Below, piece by piece: positions 1 through 10,005 of a stretch of DNA of 64,000 nt. Numbering within the stretch: position 1 is the first letter of the stretch; each line of letters starts with the position of its first letter. A program made the position numbers and the translations under genes. This DNA is from JAWKWA01 sp041397765 (GTDB lineage Bacteria; Pseudomonadota; Alphaproteobacteria; Rhizobiales; Hyphomicrobiaceae). The stretch covers positions 124,001 through 188,000 of the forward strand of contig JAWKWA010000009.1 of NCBI GenBank assembly GCA_041397765.1, written 5' to 3'. The notes below the pieces were generated by a model, which was given only the letters and a program-made list of their open reading frames with translations, made no database searches and was not told the origin of the DNA.

Positions 1-1122
1 GTCTCGGCCGACAACGGGCTGAGGCCCGAGCCCAAGCAGTTCAACTTCCGCTCGCATCCCGACGGCGTCGCCGAGATGGTCAGGCTCGGCTTCAACATGT
101 TCTCGCTCGCCAACAACCATTCGATGGATTTCGGCGAGGCGGGACTTCGCGACACCCTCACCCATGTCGCGCGGCTGCGGGGCGAGGGGCTGGTGGCGGC
201 GGCCGGCCTCGGTCTCGACCGCGAGCGGGCGACGCGGCCGGACGTGTTCGAGATCAAGGGCAGCCGCTTCGCGTTCGGCGCGCTCGGCATCATCACGCGC
301 GGCTTTGGCGGGCATCGGGCCGGACGCGGCCATCCCGGGCAGGCAGGGCTCAACGACGAGGATTTCCGCGAGGTCGTAAAGCGCATCGCCTGGACGCCGG
401 CCGATTTCCGCATTCTCTCGGTCCATCATGGCGCCGAGTTGCAGGTGCGCGCCGAAGACGATCAGAAGCGGGTGCTCCGCTCGGCGCTCGCCAAGCCCTG
501 GAGCATCGATCTCGTGCTCGGCCATCATACCCATGTGGCGATGGGCGCGGAGGAGGTGGGCGGCCGGGTGATCTTCTATGGCCTCGGCAACTTCCTGCAT
601 CCGGGCACGGCCGATATGGCGGGCAAGGGCATCTGCCGCGATTTCGGGCTCGTCGCGCGGCTGCACCTGCTGCCCGGCGCCGACGGACGGCTCGCCATCC
701 GCGCCATCGAGGCCCTGCCGGTCACCGCGACCAATCGCCAGACGCGGCGCCTGCCGGCGGCGGAGGCGGGGGTGCGTGTGGCCGTGCTCAACTACCTGTC
801 CGCCCTGCTCGACGATCCGGCGGCGGGTGCGAAAGGCCTCCGGTTCACGACGCTCGCCGACGGGCGGGGGCTCTATTGCGCGGCCGGTGCCGAGACCGAG
901 GCGGGGGCGGCCGGCGACCTGTGCCGGCAGCGGCCGGAGGCGACGGCACCATCGGCGGGGCTGCTTGCCCGCATCCGCGGCTCGTGCGGGGGATCGGGGC
1001 GGGTGGAGGCGGTCGCCGCACGCGACGGCGAGGCGGCGACGCGCTCGGGCAAGCGCCGGTCGAAACGCGAGAAATCGGCCGGCCGCAAGAAGAAGACGCA
1101 GTGGCGGCTGACCACGCGCTGA
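1..1122 (+). CDS. CapA family metallophosphatase-like protein, 5' truncated by window edge
   Basis: The reading frame is already open at base 1, so the N-terminus lies outside the window; 373 residues are visible. The family (CapA/PgsA, PGA_cap domain) has a calcineurin-like fold and is linked to poly-gamma-glutamate or capsule synthesis, often outside the cytoplasm. Visible family motifs are NNHSMDFG soon after the start, HHGAEL in the middle, and GHHTHV followed by FYGLGNFL, which supply the expected metal-binding His and Asn residues. The last 90 or so residues are low complexity and end in a Lys/Arg-rich tail that is not part of the domain. No cap or pgs partner genes are visible downstream, so the substrate is unknown. 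Confidence 0.85.
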   Translation, partial: VSADNGLRPEPKQFNFRSHPDGVAEMVRLGFNMFSLANNHSMDFGEAGLRDTLTHVARLRGEGLVAAAGLGLDRERATRPDVFEIKGSRFAFGALGIITRGFGGHRAGRGHPGQAGLNDEDFREVVKRIAWTPADFRILSVHHGAELQVRAEDDQKRVLRSALAKPWSIDLVLGHHTHVAMGAEEVGGRVIFYGLGNFLHPGTADMAGKGICRDFGLVARLHLLPGADGRLAIRAIEALPVTATNRQTRRLPAAEAGVRVAVLNYLSALLDDPAAGAKGLRFTTLADGRGLYCAAGAETEAGAAGDLCRQRPEATAPSAGLLARIRGSCGGSGRVEAVAARDGEAATRSGKRRSKREKSAGRKKKTQWRLTTR

Positions 1123-1268
1123 CGCGGGATCGTTGATTTCCCGGGACATTTCACATAGAAAGCGCGGGCATGCGCAGCGCTCCGACACCCCTGGAGGTGG
1201 CGCGACGCATCCCGACCGGGCCCGCGTGGCCCCTTTTTCATTTCAATCCAACGGAAAGACGACGTGTC

Positions 1269-1919
1269 ATGGCTGAGCATATCGAGCTGAAGGCCACGGC
1301 GCGCCCGCGTGTCGGCAAGGGGGCCGCACGGGACGCACGCCGCAATGGTCAGATCCCCGCAGTGATCTATGGCGACGGCCGCGCGCCCGAGCCGATCAAT
1401 GTCCCCTATGCCGATCTGTGGAAGCACTACAGCACCGGCCGGCTGCTGACGACCGTCATGGACATCTCCATCGATGGCAGCAAGACCACGGTCATTCCAC
1501 GCGACGTGCAGCTCGATCCGGTGCGCGACTTCCTCACCCATGTCGACTTCCTGCGGATCTCCGAGACGACGGCGGTGCGCGTCGGCATTCCGGTGACCTT
1601 CATCAACGACGACAAGTCGCCGGGCCTCAAGCGTGGCGGCGTGCTCAACGTGGTGCGGCACGAGGTCGAGATGTTCTGCCCGGCCAATGCCATTCCCAAG
1701 GCGCTCGTCGTCGATCTGGACGGCCTGGAGATCGGCACCTCGATCCACATCTCCGCCATCAAGCTGCCGGAGGGTACGAAGCCCGTCATCCAGGACCGCG
1801 ACTTCACGGTCGCGACCATTGCCGGCGCCTCGGCCAAGGACGACGAGGCGAAGGCGGGCGAGGGCGAGGCCACGGCCGCTGCCGCACCGGCTGCCGCCGA
1901 CGCCAAGGCCAAGAAGTAG
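1269..1919 (+). CDS. rplY: 50S ribosomal protein L25/general stress protein Ctc
   Basis: 216-residue long-form L25 (Ctc/TL5 type), which binds 5S rRNA in the large ribosomal subunit. The N-terminal L25 domain (about residues 1-95) includes the GKGAARDARR and IPAVIYG signatures. It is followed by the TL5 beta-domain (about 100-190) and an Ala/Lys/Glu-rich tail. An in-frame start exists at 1170, but the ATG at 1269 gives the family N-terminus and has GGAAAG upstream, so I chose it. Peptidyl-tRNA hydrolase follows 41 bases downstream, the usual rplY-pth pairing in alphaproteobacteria, and the two are probably co-transcribed. Confidence 0.95.
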   Translation: MAEHIELKATARPRVGKGAARDARRNGQIPAVIYGDGRAPEPINVPYADLWKHYSTGRLLTTVMDISIDGSKTTVIPRDVQLDPVRDFLTHVDFLRISETTAVRVGIPVTFINDDKSPGLKRGGVLNVVRHEVEMFCPANAIPKALVVDLDGLEIGTSIHISAIKLPEGTKPVIQDRDFTVATIAGASAKDDEAKAGEGEATAAAAPAAADAKAKK

Positions 1920-1960
1920 CGCAGGGCCGACAGGTCCCTGGCGAGTGAAGGTCGCGTGCC

Positions 1961-2788
1961 ATGAAGCTGCTGGTCGGGCTCGGCAATCCGGGGGCGAAAT
2001 ACGCCCGGAACCGGCACAATGTCGGCTTCATGGCTCTCGAGGCGATCCATGCCCGGCACGGATTTGCCGGGTGGCGGAAGCGCTTCCAGGGGGAGGCGGC
2101 CGACGGCGAGATCGCCGGCGAGAAGTGCCTCCTCCTGAAGCCGCTGACCTATATGAACGAATCCGGCCGGGCCGTCGGCGAGGCGGTGCGGTTCCTGAAG
2201 ATCGACGTCGCCGATGTCGTCGTCCTGCACGACGAGCTCGATCTGGTGCCGGGCAAGGTCAAGGTGAAGACCGGCGGCGGCAATGCCGGCCACAATGGCC
2301 TGCGCTCGATCAGCGCCCATATCGGCAACGAGTATCAGCGGGTCAGGATCGGCATCGGCCATCCCGGCGCCCGCGAGCTCGTTCACCACTATGTCCTCAA
2401 CGACTTCGCCAAGGCCGAGGCGGTCTGGCTCGATCCCCTGCTCGATGCCATGGCGGCGTCTGCCCCCCATCTGGCGCGCGGCGATGCCTCACGCTTCGTC
2501 TCGCAGATCCTCAACCTCACGGGCGAGGAGCCCGAGCGGGACGAGGGGGGCAAGGCGGGTAAGAGCCCGGGTGGCAAATCAGAAAAGGGTGGGGCCAAGA
2601 AAGAGGCGCGGGACAAGGCCGGGAAGGCGGGCGAGGGCATAGCGGCCAAGGACGCCACGGACGAGGCTGCGAGCGAGCGCCCGCCCAGCCAGCGCGAGCT
2701 GGCGAAGAAGGCCGCCGACGCCACCGAGGCGCGGCAGAAGGGGGCGATCGCCGACGGCCTCAGGCGCTGGCTGGCCTCACGGAAATAG
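1961..2788 (+). CDS. pth: Peptidyl-tRNA hydrolase with Lys/Ala-rich C-terminal extension
   Basis: Cytoplasmic esterase that recycles peptidyl-tRNAs dropped from ribosomes. The catalytic set is visible: Asn9 (GLGNPG), His19 (NRHNVGF), Asn66 (TYMNESG), the Asp of HDELDL near 91-94, and Asn112 (GHNGL). The catalytic core ends near residue 190, the usual family length. About 85 further residues form a low-complexity Lys/Ala/Glu-rich tail (roughly 195-275) with no domain I recognise. It follows rplY at 41 bases in the same direction. Function is secure; the role of the tail is unknown. Confidence 0.96.
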   Translation: MKLLVGLGNPGAKYARNRHNVGFMALEAIHARHGFAGWRKRFQGEAADGEIAGEKCLLLKPLTYMNESGRAVGEAVRFLKIDVADVVVLHDELDLVPGKVKVKTGGGNAGHNGLRSISAHIGNEYQRVRIGIGHPGARELVHHYVLNDFAKAEAVWLDPLLDAMAASAPHLARGDASRFVSQILNLTGEEPERDEGGKAGKSPGGKSEKGGAKKEARDKAGKAGEGIAAKDATDEAASERPPSQRELAKKAADATEARQKGAIADGLRRWLASRK

Positions 2789-2958
2789 CGCCGAGGCTCT
2801 CTCTCGCCGAACGAGCGCGCCGAGACAATTCCTGTCGACGCGTCCGGCGACGTACCGCTCTTTCTCGTTTGCTGCTGCGGCGCGTCAGGTGCTGCGGCGA
2901 CGCGTCCGGATCTCCGCATTGGCGACGATTCGCGCCACTGGCGGCTCGGGCGGCGATG

Positions 2959-4032
2959 TCAGCGCCGCTTGCGGCTCGACGTCTGGCCGGAGGCACTGGC
3001 GCTCTTGCGGCGGGATCGCCGCTCCGACTTCTTGCGATGGCTCGTCGGGCTGACCGCCTTGCGGCCGCCCTTCTTCGCCCGGCTCGGCTTGTCGGACGAG
3101 CCACCCGCGAAGACATTGTCGACGGTGTAGGCCGCCTTCTCGACGGTCGCGCCACCACCGGCGCTACCCGCCTTCTTGTCCGCCACCGCCGCGCGCTTGG
3201 CCTTGCGCTGCTCGAGATAGAGGGCGAGGGCCTGGTCGATCGCAGGCTTGGTCTCGAGCGGCTTCTTGGGCACCAGCAGCACGATCCGGAAGCCCTCGCG
3301 CTTCAGACCGGCGAGAACGTCGGGCAAGGCCTTGGCGGTGTTCGACTTGATGTCGTGGAACAGCACGATGCCGTGGCCGAGCTTCTTCAGGCTGTCGAGC
3401 GTGTAGCTGGTGATGCGGGCCGGACCATAGCCGCGGGTGTCGCGCGAATCGACGTCGATGCCGAAAATGCCGATGCCGCGTCCCTTCACATAGGCGACCA
3501 TGGCCTTGGGATCGTCGAGATAGGGGAAGCGGAAGAACGGCGCGATCGGCTTGCCGACCATGGCGGCGACGGTGCTCAGCCCCTTCTCGACCTCGAGCTC
3601 GGCCTTGTCCTGCGACAGGCGATGAAGGAAGGGGTGCGACCAGGTGTGGCCGCCGATGGTGTGGCCGCGGCGGGCGACGTCGCGCAGCGTGTCGGGATAG
3701 GCGAGGGCCATGCGTCCGACGCTGAAGAAAACCGCCTTGGTGCAGAAGCGGTCGAGCGTGTCGAGGATCGAGGTGGTGGTCGCCGGGCTCGGCCCGTCGT
3801 CGAAGGTCAGAGCGACCTCGCGATCCTTGAGGAGGGAGGAGGCGCTCTCGTACTGGTTGCCGAAGGCGACGCCCGCCGAGGTGTCGATCTCGATGATCCG
3901 CGACACGCCGAGATCGGTGGCGGCCGAGCAGGTGACGCGACGCGGCGCGACGGCCCCGGCCTCGCCGCCCGCGCTTGCCGCGAGCAGTATTCCAAGTGCG
4001 AAGCCCGCAAGGGCATGCTTCTGACGGATCAT
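2959..4032 (-). CDS. Secreted polysaccharide deacetylase family protein (NodB-type)
   Basis: 357 residues with a signal peptide at 1-27. The NodB-homology domain follows: TFDDGPSP holds the catalytic/metal Asp pair (Asp78, Asp79), and GGHTWSH supplies metal ligands His129 and His133. Members remove N- or O-acetyl groups from cell-surface sugars such as peptidoglycan or chitooligosaccharide-like polymers. The C-terminal 60 residues or so are strongly Lys/Arg-rich and could anchor the protein to anionic envelope polymers (inference). It is transcribed away from mgtE. The substrate cannot be told from sequence. Confidence 0.88.
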   Translation of the reverse strand: MIRQKHALAGFALGILLAASAGGEAGAVAPRRVTCSAATDLGVSRIIEIDTSAGVAFGNQYESASSLLKDREVALTFDDGPSPATTTSILDTLDRFCTKAVFFSVGRMALAYPDTLRDVARRGHTIGGHTWSHPFLHRLSQDKAELEVEKGLSTVAAMVGKPIAPFFRFPYLDDPKAMVAYVKGRGIGIFGIDVDSRDTRGYGPARITSYTLDSLKKLGHGIVLFHDIKSNTAKALPDVLAGLKREGFRIVLLVPKKPLETKPAIDQALALYLEQRKAKRAAVADKKAGSAGGGATVEKAAYTVDNVFAGGSSDKPSRAKKGGRKAVSPTSHRKKSERRSRRKSASASGQTSSRKRR

Positions 4033-4232
4033 GAAAAATTGCCCTCTGCCGGATCGGCCGGCCTCGGTTCCCTTTTACCTCAGCTTCGCATCGGCAGGCT
4101 ATCGGTTGGTGAAGACCTGCGCGCAATCGTCCGCGTGAGACGTTTTTGCCACAGGTGCTATGGGCGAATGCGGGCGCGCTGTGTATTGAGGTGACCATCT
4201 GCGCCGCAGCCCCGCCAGGACTGGATGAGCAC

Positions 4233-5651
4233 ATGACCGAGCTGGACCCTTCAGGCCGTGAGGACGGGGACAAGGACCGCGAGGCGGCCAACGAGCGGGA
4301 CGATACCGAGACCGAGATCGACCGCGCGCTCTTTGCGGCCGCCGAGACGGCGATCGAGGCGGGCGACGCTGAGACGCTGAAGGCACTCGTCGGCGAGCTG
4401 GACGATCCCGATCTCGCCGACCTCATCGCGCTCCTGCAGCCCGACGAGCGCACCGGCCTCATCGGGCTGCTCGGCGCCGATTTCCGGCCGTCGGTGCTTT
4501 CCGAGCTCGACTGGCACGTCAAGGAGCAGATCGTCGAGGCGCTGCCCAACGAGCAGATCGCCGAGGCGGTGCGCGAGCTCGACACGGCCGACGCGGTGTA
4601 CCTCATCGAGGACATGGAGGACGCGGACAAGAAGGAGATTCTTGCCCACCTTCCCGCCGACGAGCGCGCCACCATCGAGCGCAGCCTCGAATATCCCGAG
4701 GATTCGGCCGGCCGCCTGATGCGCTCGGAGTTCATCGCCGTGGCGCCGTTCTGGACAGTCGGTCAGACCATCGACCACATGCGCGAGACCGAGGATCTGC
4801 CCGACAGCTTCACCGAGATCTTCGTCGTCGACCCGACCTATCACCTGATCGGCGTCGTGCAGCTCGACCGGCTCCTGCGCACCAAACGGCCGGTGACGGT
4901 CGCCGAGATCATGGATGCCGAGCCCGACAGCATCGCCGCGACGCTCGACCAGGAGGAGGTCGGCCGCCAGTTCGAGCGCTACAATCTGATGTCGATGGCC
5001 GTGGTCGACGCCAATGGCCGGCTGGTCGGCGTGGTGACCGCCGACGACGTGGTCGAGATCATCCAGGAGGAAGCCGAGGAGGACATCATGCGCCTCGGCG
5101 GCGTCGGCGACGAGGAGGTGTCGGACGCGGTGCTGTCGATCACGCGCAGCCGGTTCCTGTGGCTGCTCGTCAATCTCGGCACGGCCATCCTCGCCTCAGC
5201 GGTCATCAAGCAGTTCGACGCGACGATCGAGCAGATGGTGGCGCTCGCCGTGCTGATGCCGATCGTCGCCTCGATGGGCGGCAATGCCGGCACGCAGACC
5301 ATGACGGTGGCGGTGCGCGCGCTCGCCACGCGCGACCTCACCGCCGTCAACGCCTTCCGCGTGATCGTGCGAGAGACGACGGTCGGTCTCATCAACGGCC
5401 TGCTGTTCGCCATTCTGATGGGCGTGGTTGCGGTCGTCTGGTTCGGCTCGCGGCCGCTCGGCCTGGTGATCGGCGCGGCGATGATCGTCAATCACGTCGC
5501 CGCCGCGCTCGCCGGCATCCTGGTGCCGATCGCGCTCGACCGGCTGAAGCTCGACCCGGCCGTGTCGTCGGGCGTGTTCGTGACGACGGTGACCGACGTC
5601 GTCGGCTTCTTCGCCTTTCTCGGCCTCGCCGCGCTCTGGCTGGCGCACTGA
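4233..5651 (+). CDS. mgtE: Magnesium transporter MgtE
   Basis: 472 residues from the ATG at 4233. An in-frame start at 4146 would add a poor 29-residue leader. The order is the family order: acidic N-terminal MgtE superhelix (about 40-140), a CBS domain pair (about 140-265), then a C-terminal domain of about five membrane helices (from about 300) with the conserved MPIVASMGGNAGTQ pore segment. It is a homodimeric Mg2+ channel of the inner membrane gated by cytosolic Mg2+ bound at the CBS/N domains. No riboswitch-like structure was recognised in the 200 bases upstream. It converges on cysH with 12 bases between stop codons. Confidence 0.95.
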   Translation: MTELDPSGREDGDKDREAANERDDTETEIDRALFAAAETAIEAGDAETLKALVGELDDPDLADLIALLQPDERTGLIGLLGADFRPSVLSELDWHVKEQIVEALPNEQIAEAVRELDTADAVYLIEDMEDADKKEILAHLPADERATIERSLEYPEDSAGRLMRSEFIAVAPFWTVGQTIDHMRETEDLPDSFTEIFVVDPTYHLIGVVQLDRLLRTKRPVTVAEIMDAEPDSIAATLDQEEVGRQFERYNLMSMAVVDANGRLVGVVTADDVVEIIQEEAEEDIMRLGGVGDEEVSDAVLSITRSRFLWLLVNLGTAILASAVIKQFDATIEQMVALAVLMPIVASMGGNAGTQTMTVAVRALATRDLTAVNAFRVIVRETTVGLINGLLFAILMGVVAVVWFGSRPLGLVIGAAMIVNHVAAALAGILVPIALDRLKLDPAVSSGVFVTTVTDVVGFFAFLGLAALWLAH

Positions 5652-5652
5652 C

Positions 5653-5674
5653 GGCCGGCTTCCTCAGGCCGGCC
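5653..5674. terminator. GC-rich hairpin between convergent mgtE and cysH
   Basis: Perfect 7-bp arms GGCCGGC (5653-5659) and GCCGGCC (5668-5674) with an 8-base loop lie at the junction of two converging genes and overlap the 3' end of cysH. The position suits a bidirectional terminator, but no T tract follows on either side, so termination is an inference. Confidence 0.35.
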
Positions 5675-6422
5675 CACCGCCGCCGCGCACGACGCGGCCG
5701 TTCTCGATATGGATGCCGCATTCGTGCTTCAGATGGCCGCGCCAGCGTCCGGCGCGGACGTCCTCGCCCGCCGCGACGGGCGTCGTGCAGGGGGCGCAGC
5801 CGATCGAGGCGTAGCCGGCGGCGGCGAGCGGATGGGGCGGCAGGTCGTGCGCGGCGAAGTAGCGGGCGATGTCGGCCCCGGTCCAGTCGGCGAGCGGATT
5901 GATCTTGAAACCGCCGGGCGTCGCCTCGATGCGGGGCAGGTGCTCGCGCGAGGAGGACTGGAAGCGCTTGCGGCCGGTGATCCAGGCGCGAAAGCCGGCC
6001 AGCGCCCCGGCGAGCGGCTCGACCTTGCGCAACTCGCAGCAGGCGTCGGGCGCCAGGGCATGGAGATCGCCACCGGCATCGCGGAGGCCGAGCGCGGCGG
6101 CGGCGGGTGCGACCGTGCGGATGCCGGTGAGGCCGAGCGTCGCGGCCAGCCGGTCGCGATAGGCGATGGTCTCGGCGAAATGCTTGCCGGTGTCGAGGAA
6201 GAGCACCGGCAGGCCGGGATCGATCCGCCCGACCATGTGGAGCAGCACGGCCGCATCGGCGCCGAAGGAGGAGACGAGGGCGATGCCGCCGCGAAACACG
6301 TCGCGGACGAGGACCGAGAGCAGGCATTCGGCCGAATAGCTCTCGAAGCGTGCGGCGAGCGCGTGCTCCGGCGACAGGGGCGCCGCCCGGCCCTGATCGA
6401 TCGTCAGACGAGTGAGGTCCAT
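5664..6422 (-). CDS. cysH: Phosphoadenylyl/adenylyl-sulfate reductase, [4Fe-4S] type
   Basis: 252 residues. It reduces (phospho)adenylyl sulfate to sulfite with thioredoxin in cytoplasmic assimilatory sulfate reduction. Visible features are the PP-loop motif SSFGADAAVLLH (about 51-62), LDTGKHF (77-82), the Cys128-Cys129 pair and CAPC (Cys209, Cys212) that together ligate a [4Fe-4S] cluster, and the catalytic Cys235 in the KHECGIH tail. The four cluster cysteines point to the adenylyl-sulfate-using, plant/rhizobial-type enzyme rather than the cluster-free enterobacterial one. The usual partners (cysI, cysG, cysDN) are not adjacent. The 217 bases upstream are AT-rich for this genome and probably hold its promoter. 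Confidence 0.93.
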   Translation of the reverse strand: MDLTRLTIDQGRAAPLSPEHALAARFESYSAECLLSVLVRDVFRGGIALVSSFGADAAVLLHMVGRIDPGLPVLFLDTGKHFAETIAYRDRLAATLGLTGIRTVAPAAAALGLRDAGGDLHALAPDACCELRKVEPLAGALAGFRAWITGRKRFQSSSREHLPRIEATPGGFKINPLADWTGADIARYFAAHDLPPHPLAAAGYASIGCAPCTTPVAAGEDVRAGRWRGHLKHECGIHIENGRVVRGGGGPA

Positions 6423-6642
6423 AACACTCCTGGCTCCGGGCTTTGGACGACGGCATCGAACGGTCGAGATAATGGAAAATCATTCTCTCATGCACAATGA
6501 GGCGAAACGAATAAGATCAAATGGATCGCTCTGGCTTGGTCAATGAGTATGAATTTGCGCTCGTTGGGCATGCGACGACGCGCGCTTCTGCCCCGGTCTG
6601 GCATGCGCTAGCCTCGCATTCCTCAGGGAGCGGGAGAGAGTG

Positions 6643-8285
6643 ATGGTCGACACGAGGGCCGAGGGCGGCGATGCGGGCGATGCCTATGACTATGTGATCG
6701 TGGGCGCGGGCTCGGCCGGCTGTGTCCTCGCCAATCGTCTGTCGGCCGATCCTTCGGTCCGGGTGCTGCTGCTCGAGGCGGGCGGGCGCGACGACTGGAT
6801 CTGGTTCCACATCCCGGTCGGCTACCTCTTCTGCATGGGCAATCCGCGCGCCGACTGGTGCTACCGGACGGCGGCCGAGCCCGGCCTCAACGGCCGCAGC
6901 CTCGGCTATCCGCGCGGGCGCGTGCTCGGTGGCTCCTCGGCGATCAACGGCATGATCTATATGCGGGGGCAGGCGCGCGACTACGACGGCTGGCGGCAGC
7001 TCGGCAATCCGGGTTGGGGCTGGGACGAGGTGCTGCCCTATTTCCTGAAGTCCGAGGACCAATGGGCGACAGAACCCGGCGCCCTTCACGCCCGCGGCGG
7101 CGAGTGGCGGGTCGAGCGACCGCGCGTCTCCTGGGAGATCCTCGATGCATTCCGTGCCGCCGCCGCCGAGGCCGGCATCCCCCCGGTCGACGACTTCAAT
7201 CGCGGCGACAACGAGGGCTGCGGCTATTTCCACGTCAATCAGCGCCGGGGCGTGCGCGTCAGCACGGCGAAGGCCTTCCTCAGGCCCATCGAGCACCGCT
7301 CCAATCTGGAAGTGACGACAGGCGCGCTCGCGCTCGGGCTCACATGGCGGGGAAGGCCGGCGCGTCGATGGCGTCCGGATCAGACGCCCGGACGGCTCGA
7401 GCGCCGTCGTGAGGGCCAAGCGCGAGGTCGTCCTTGCGGCCGGGGCCATCGGCTCGCCGCAGATCCTGCAGCTCTCGGGCGTCGGCCCCGCCGACCTCCT
7501 GCAGAGCCATGGGATCGCCGTGCGGCACGAAAGGCCCGGGATCGGCGCCAATCTGCAGGACCATCTGCAGATCCGCTGCGTCTACAAGGTCGAAGGGGTG
7601 CCGACGCTCAACCGCCGCGCCAGCCACCTCCTCGGCAAGGCGGCGATCGCGCTCGAATATGCGCTGTTCCGCTCCGGGCCGATGTCGATGGCGCCCTCGA
7701 CGCTCGGTGCCTTCACGCGCTCGGGCCCGGAGATCGAGACGCCCGACCTCGAATATCATGTGCAGCCGCTCTCGCTCGACAAGTTCGGCGATCCGCTGCA
7801 TCCCTTCCCGGCCTTCACCGCGAGCGTCTGCAATCTCAGACCCGACAGCCGCGGCACGATCCGCATCGTCTCGCCCGATCCGGCGAAGGCGCCCGAGATC
7901 CGCCCCAACTATCTCTCGAGCGAGAGCGACCGGCGCACGGCCGCCGCCGCCATCCGCCTGACGCGCCGGATCGCCCGCAGCCCCGCGCTCGCCCGCTACC
8001 GGCCGGAGGTTCCGCCCCGGGCCCGTGGTCGAGGATGGCGATGAGGAGCTGGCGAAGGCGGCCGGCGATATCGGCACGACGATCTTCCATCCGGTCGGCA
8101 CCTGCCGGATGGGCAGCGATCCACAGGCCATCGTCGACCCCCGCCTCAGGGCGAACGGCATCGAGGGGCTGCGCATCGCCGACGCCTCGGTGATGCCGCG
8201 GATCACCTCGGGCAACACCAACTCGCCGGTCATCATGATCGCGGAGAAGGCGGCCGACATGATCCGCGAGGACTGGCGCGGCTGA
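6643..8285 (+). pseudogene. GMC family oxidoreductase (choline/alcohol dehydrogenase-like), two frameshifts
   Basis: The FAD-binding N-terminus (YDYVIVGAGSAGCVLANRL) starts in one frame. The middle (AAGAIGSPQILQLSGVGP) continues in a second from about 7350, and the C-terminus (HPVGTCRMG and the ITSGNTNSP active-site region) in a third from about 8010. Together they make a normal GMC protein of about 547 residues that would oxidise a primary alcohol with FAD. Each break is explained by one extra G: in the four-G run 7349-7352, and at GAGG near 8008-8009. It is either a recent pseudogene or two sequencing indels. All catalytic segments survive once the frames are joined. Start chosen at the ATG 6643 behind a GGGAG-rich leader. 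Confidence 0.85.
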
Positions 8286-8288
8286 GGA

Positions 8289-9568
8289 TCAGGCCTTGCG
8301 CGCGGCGGCGGTGCTCAGCTCCGTCCGACCCGCAGCGCGCCACGAGACGACGAGGTCGCGCGCGAGCGAGGGTCCCTCCCGCCGCACCTTGCGCGACAGC
8401 CGCAAGGCCGGCCGGTCGACGAGCCGCTCGAAGAGGTCGGAGACGAGGAGCAGCACCGCGAGATAGGCTGTCAGCACCGCGCCGACGACGACGGGATCGT
8501 CGAGGCCGGTGCGGACATAGGCCGGGCGAGCAGCGATGCCATCAGCGGGAAGTGCAGGAGATAGAGCGAAAAGCTGATGCGCCCGAGATAGCGGCAGGGA
8601 GCGAGCGAGAAGAAGGATCGGACCGGCGCCGAGACGAGCGCGGTGCCGACGACGAGAATGGAGCCGGCGAGCCAGAGGAAGAGACGCGCGTCCTCGCCGA
8701 AGTGGGCGAGCGGAGCGGCAAGCGGCCCATAGAGGTCGCCGGGCTCGGGTGCAAAGAAGGGCGCGCCGCCGAGCAGGAGCCCGGTGCCGAGCATGAGTGC
8801 CGCCGCAAGAGCGCCGATGCGCTGCTCGCCGGCCTTCAGCTCGAACAGCACCGCGCCGGCGACGAAGGCGAGATAGCGCGAGGGCTCGAGCCCGCAGGCG
8901 AGGATGAGCGCGGCCAGCGCGGCATAGGCGAGGAGGCGGCGGCGCCCGCCGCTCACGCTCCAGGCGACCGAGAAGATCATCAGCGAGCCGATCAGCTCGC
9001 GCTGCATGGTCCAGAGCACCGGATTGATGTTGGTCGCGCCGCCGACATAGAGGCCGGCGACCGCCTCATAGCCGATGCGCGGCCAGCCGAGCGGCGCCTG
9101 ATACCACTTCGCCACCCAGCCGTGCCCGACCGTGCCAGCGATGTCGGGAAGGGCCATGGCCCCGGTCCCGATCAGGAGGCCGGTCAACAGGATGGCCGCG
9201 CCGCAAGGCAGCGTCAGGCGCAGATAGCGGGCAGCAGCCGTGAAGGCGAGCGAGCCGATGCGCCGGTTGGCGGCGGCAAGGACATAGCCGCTCAGCACGA
9301 AGAAGATGTAGACGGCGAAGGAGCCGTTGACGGCGACGAAGAGCGGCGTCGACGAAACGAGCGTCGCCAGGTCGCGGGCCGAGCCCTGCGGCAGTGTGGC
9401 GAAGTGCGCCCAGGCCGGGCTCGCGCGGTCGACCGGGCCGAAATAGCAGGCCGGGTAGAAGCAGGTGAGGAAATGGCTGAACGCGACCACGAGCGCCGCG
9501 ACGCCGCGTAGGCCGTCGAGATGGTGAAGGCGGTCGGCCTTCCCCTCGAGCAATCGTTGATCCGCCAT
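8289..9568 (-). pseudogene. Acyltransferase 3 family membrane protein (OafA-like), one frameshift
   Basis: The family N-terminal motif HHLDGLRGVAALVVAFSHF marks an integral-membrane O-acyltransferase that modifies surface polysaccharides or lipids. Multiple hydrophobic helices run to SLYLLHFPLMASLLAR. There the frame breaks near 8521-8527, and the last membrane helix with the ERLVDRPAL motif continues in another frame to 8289. One missing G restores a full-length protein of about 425 residues. It converges on the broken GMC gene with 3 bases between stops. The ATG at 9568 is preferred to an earlier GTG at 9586. It could equally be intact if the indel is a sequencing error. Confidence 0.8.
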
Positions 9569-9847
9569 CCGTACCGCCACGCGCAACGAGACCGCGGCCC
9601 TGACGGCCGGACGACCATCCTCGCACCGCCGTCCCTAACACCGCCCTAAGGGCAATCGTGGAATCGCGCGTGGACGCACCCGGCCAGCCGGATGCGCTAT
9701 CTCGGGCGATCAGACTGCGAGCCGTTCCATCCATCGCCCACCCGGCATCCCGTCCGAAGCGGGCGTCGGCCTGCGCAGAGCCGGTATCTTGCGGCGCGGA
9801 CAGGCGATGCAGCCGAGCCTGCGTAAGCTGCAAGATCCCTGACGTGG

Positions 9848-9873
9848 CTGGGCGCCCGCCTGCGCGGGCGTGA
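9848..9873. repeat. Small GC palindromic repeat, copy 1
   Basis: 26 bases containing the interrupted palindrome CGCCCGCCTGCGCGGGCG. The reverse complement of the whole 26 bases recurs exactly at 10006-10031. The form is typical of short extragenic palindromic repeats in alphaproteobacteria. Confidence 0.6.
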
Positions 9874-10005
9874 AGTTCCTTCTGGGGAAGCGTGGCGCTG
9901 CAAGTGGGATCGGCGTGGTGCCGGTCGCGGGCCGGGTCATGTTGCCGGGCCGCCGCTGCTTCGATCCGTCCGCGATGGCGGCACTCGGCATCCCACCAAC
10001 TCCCG

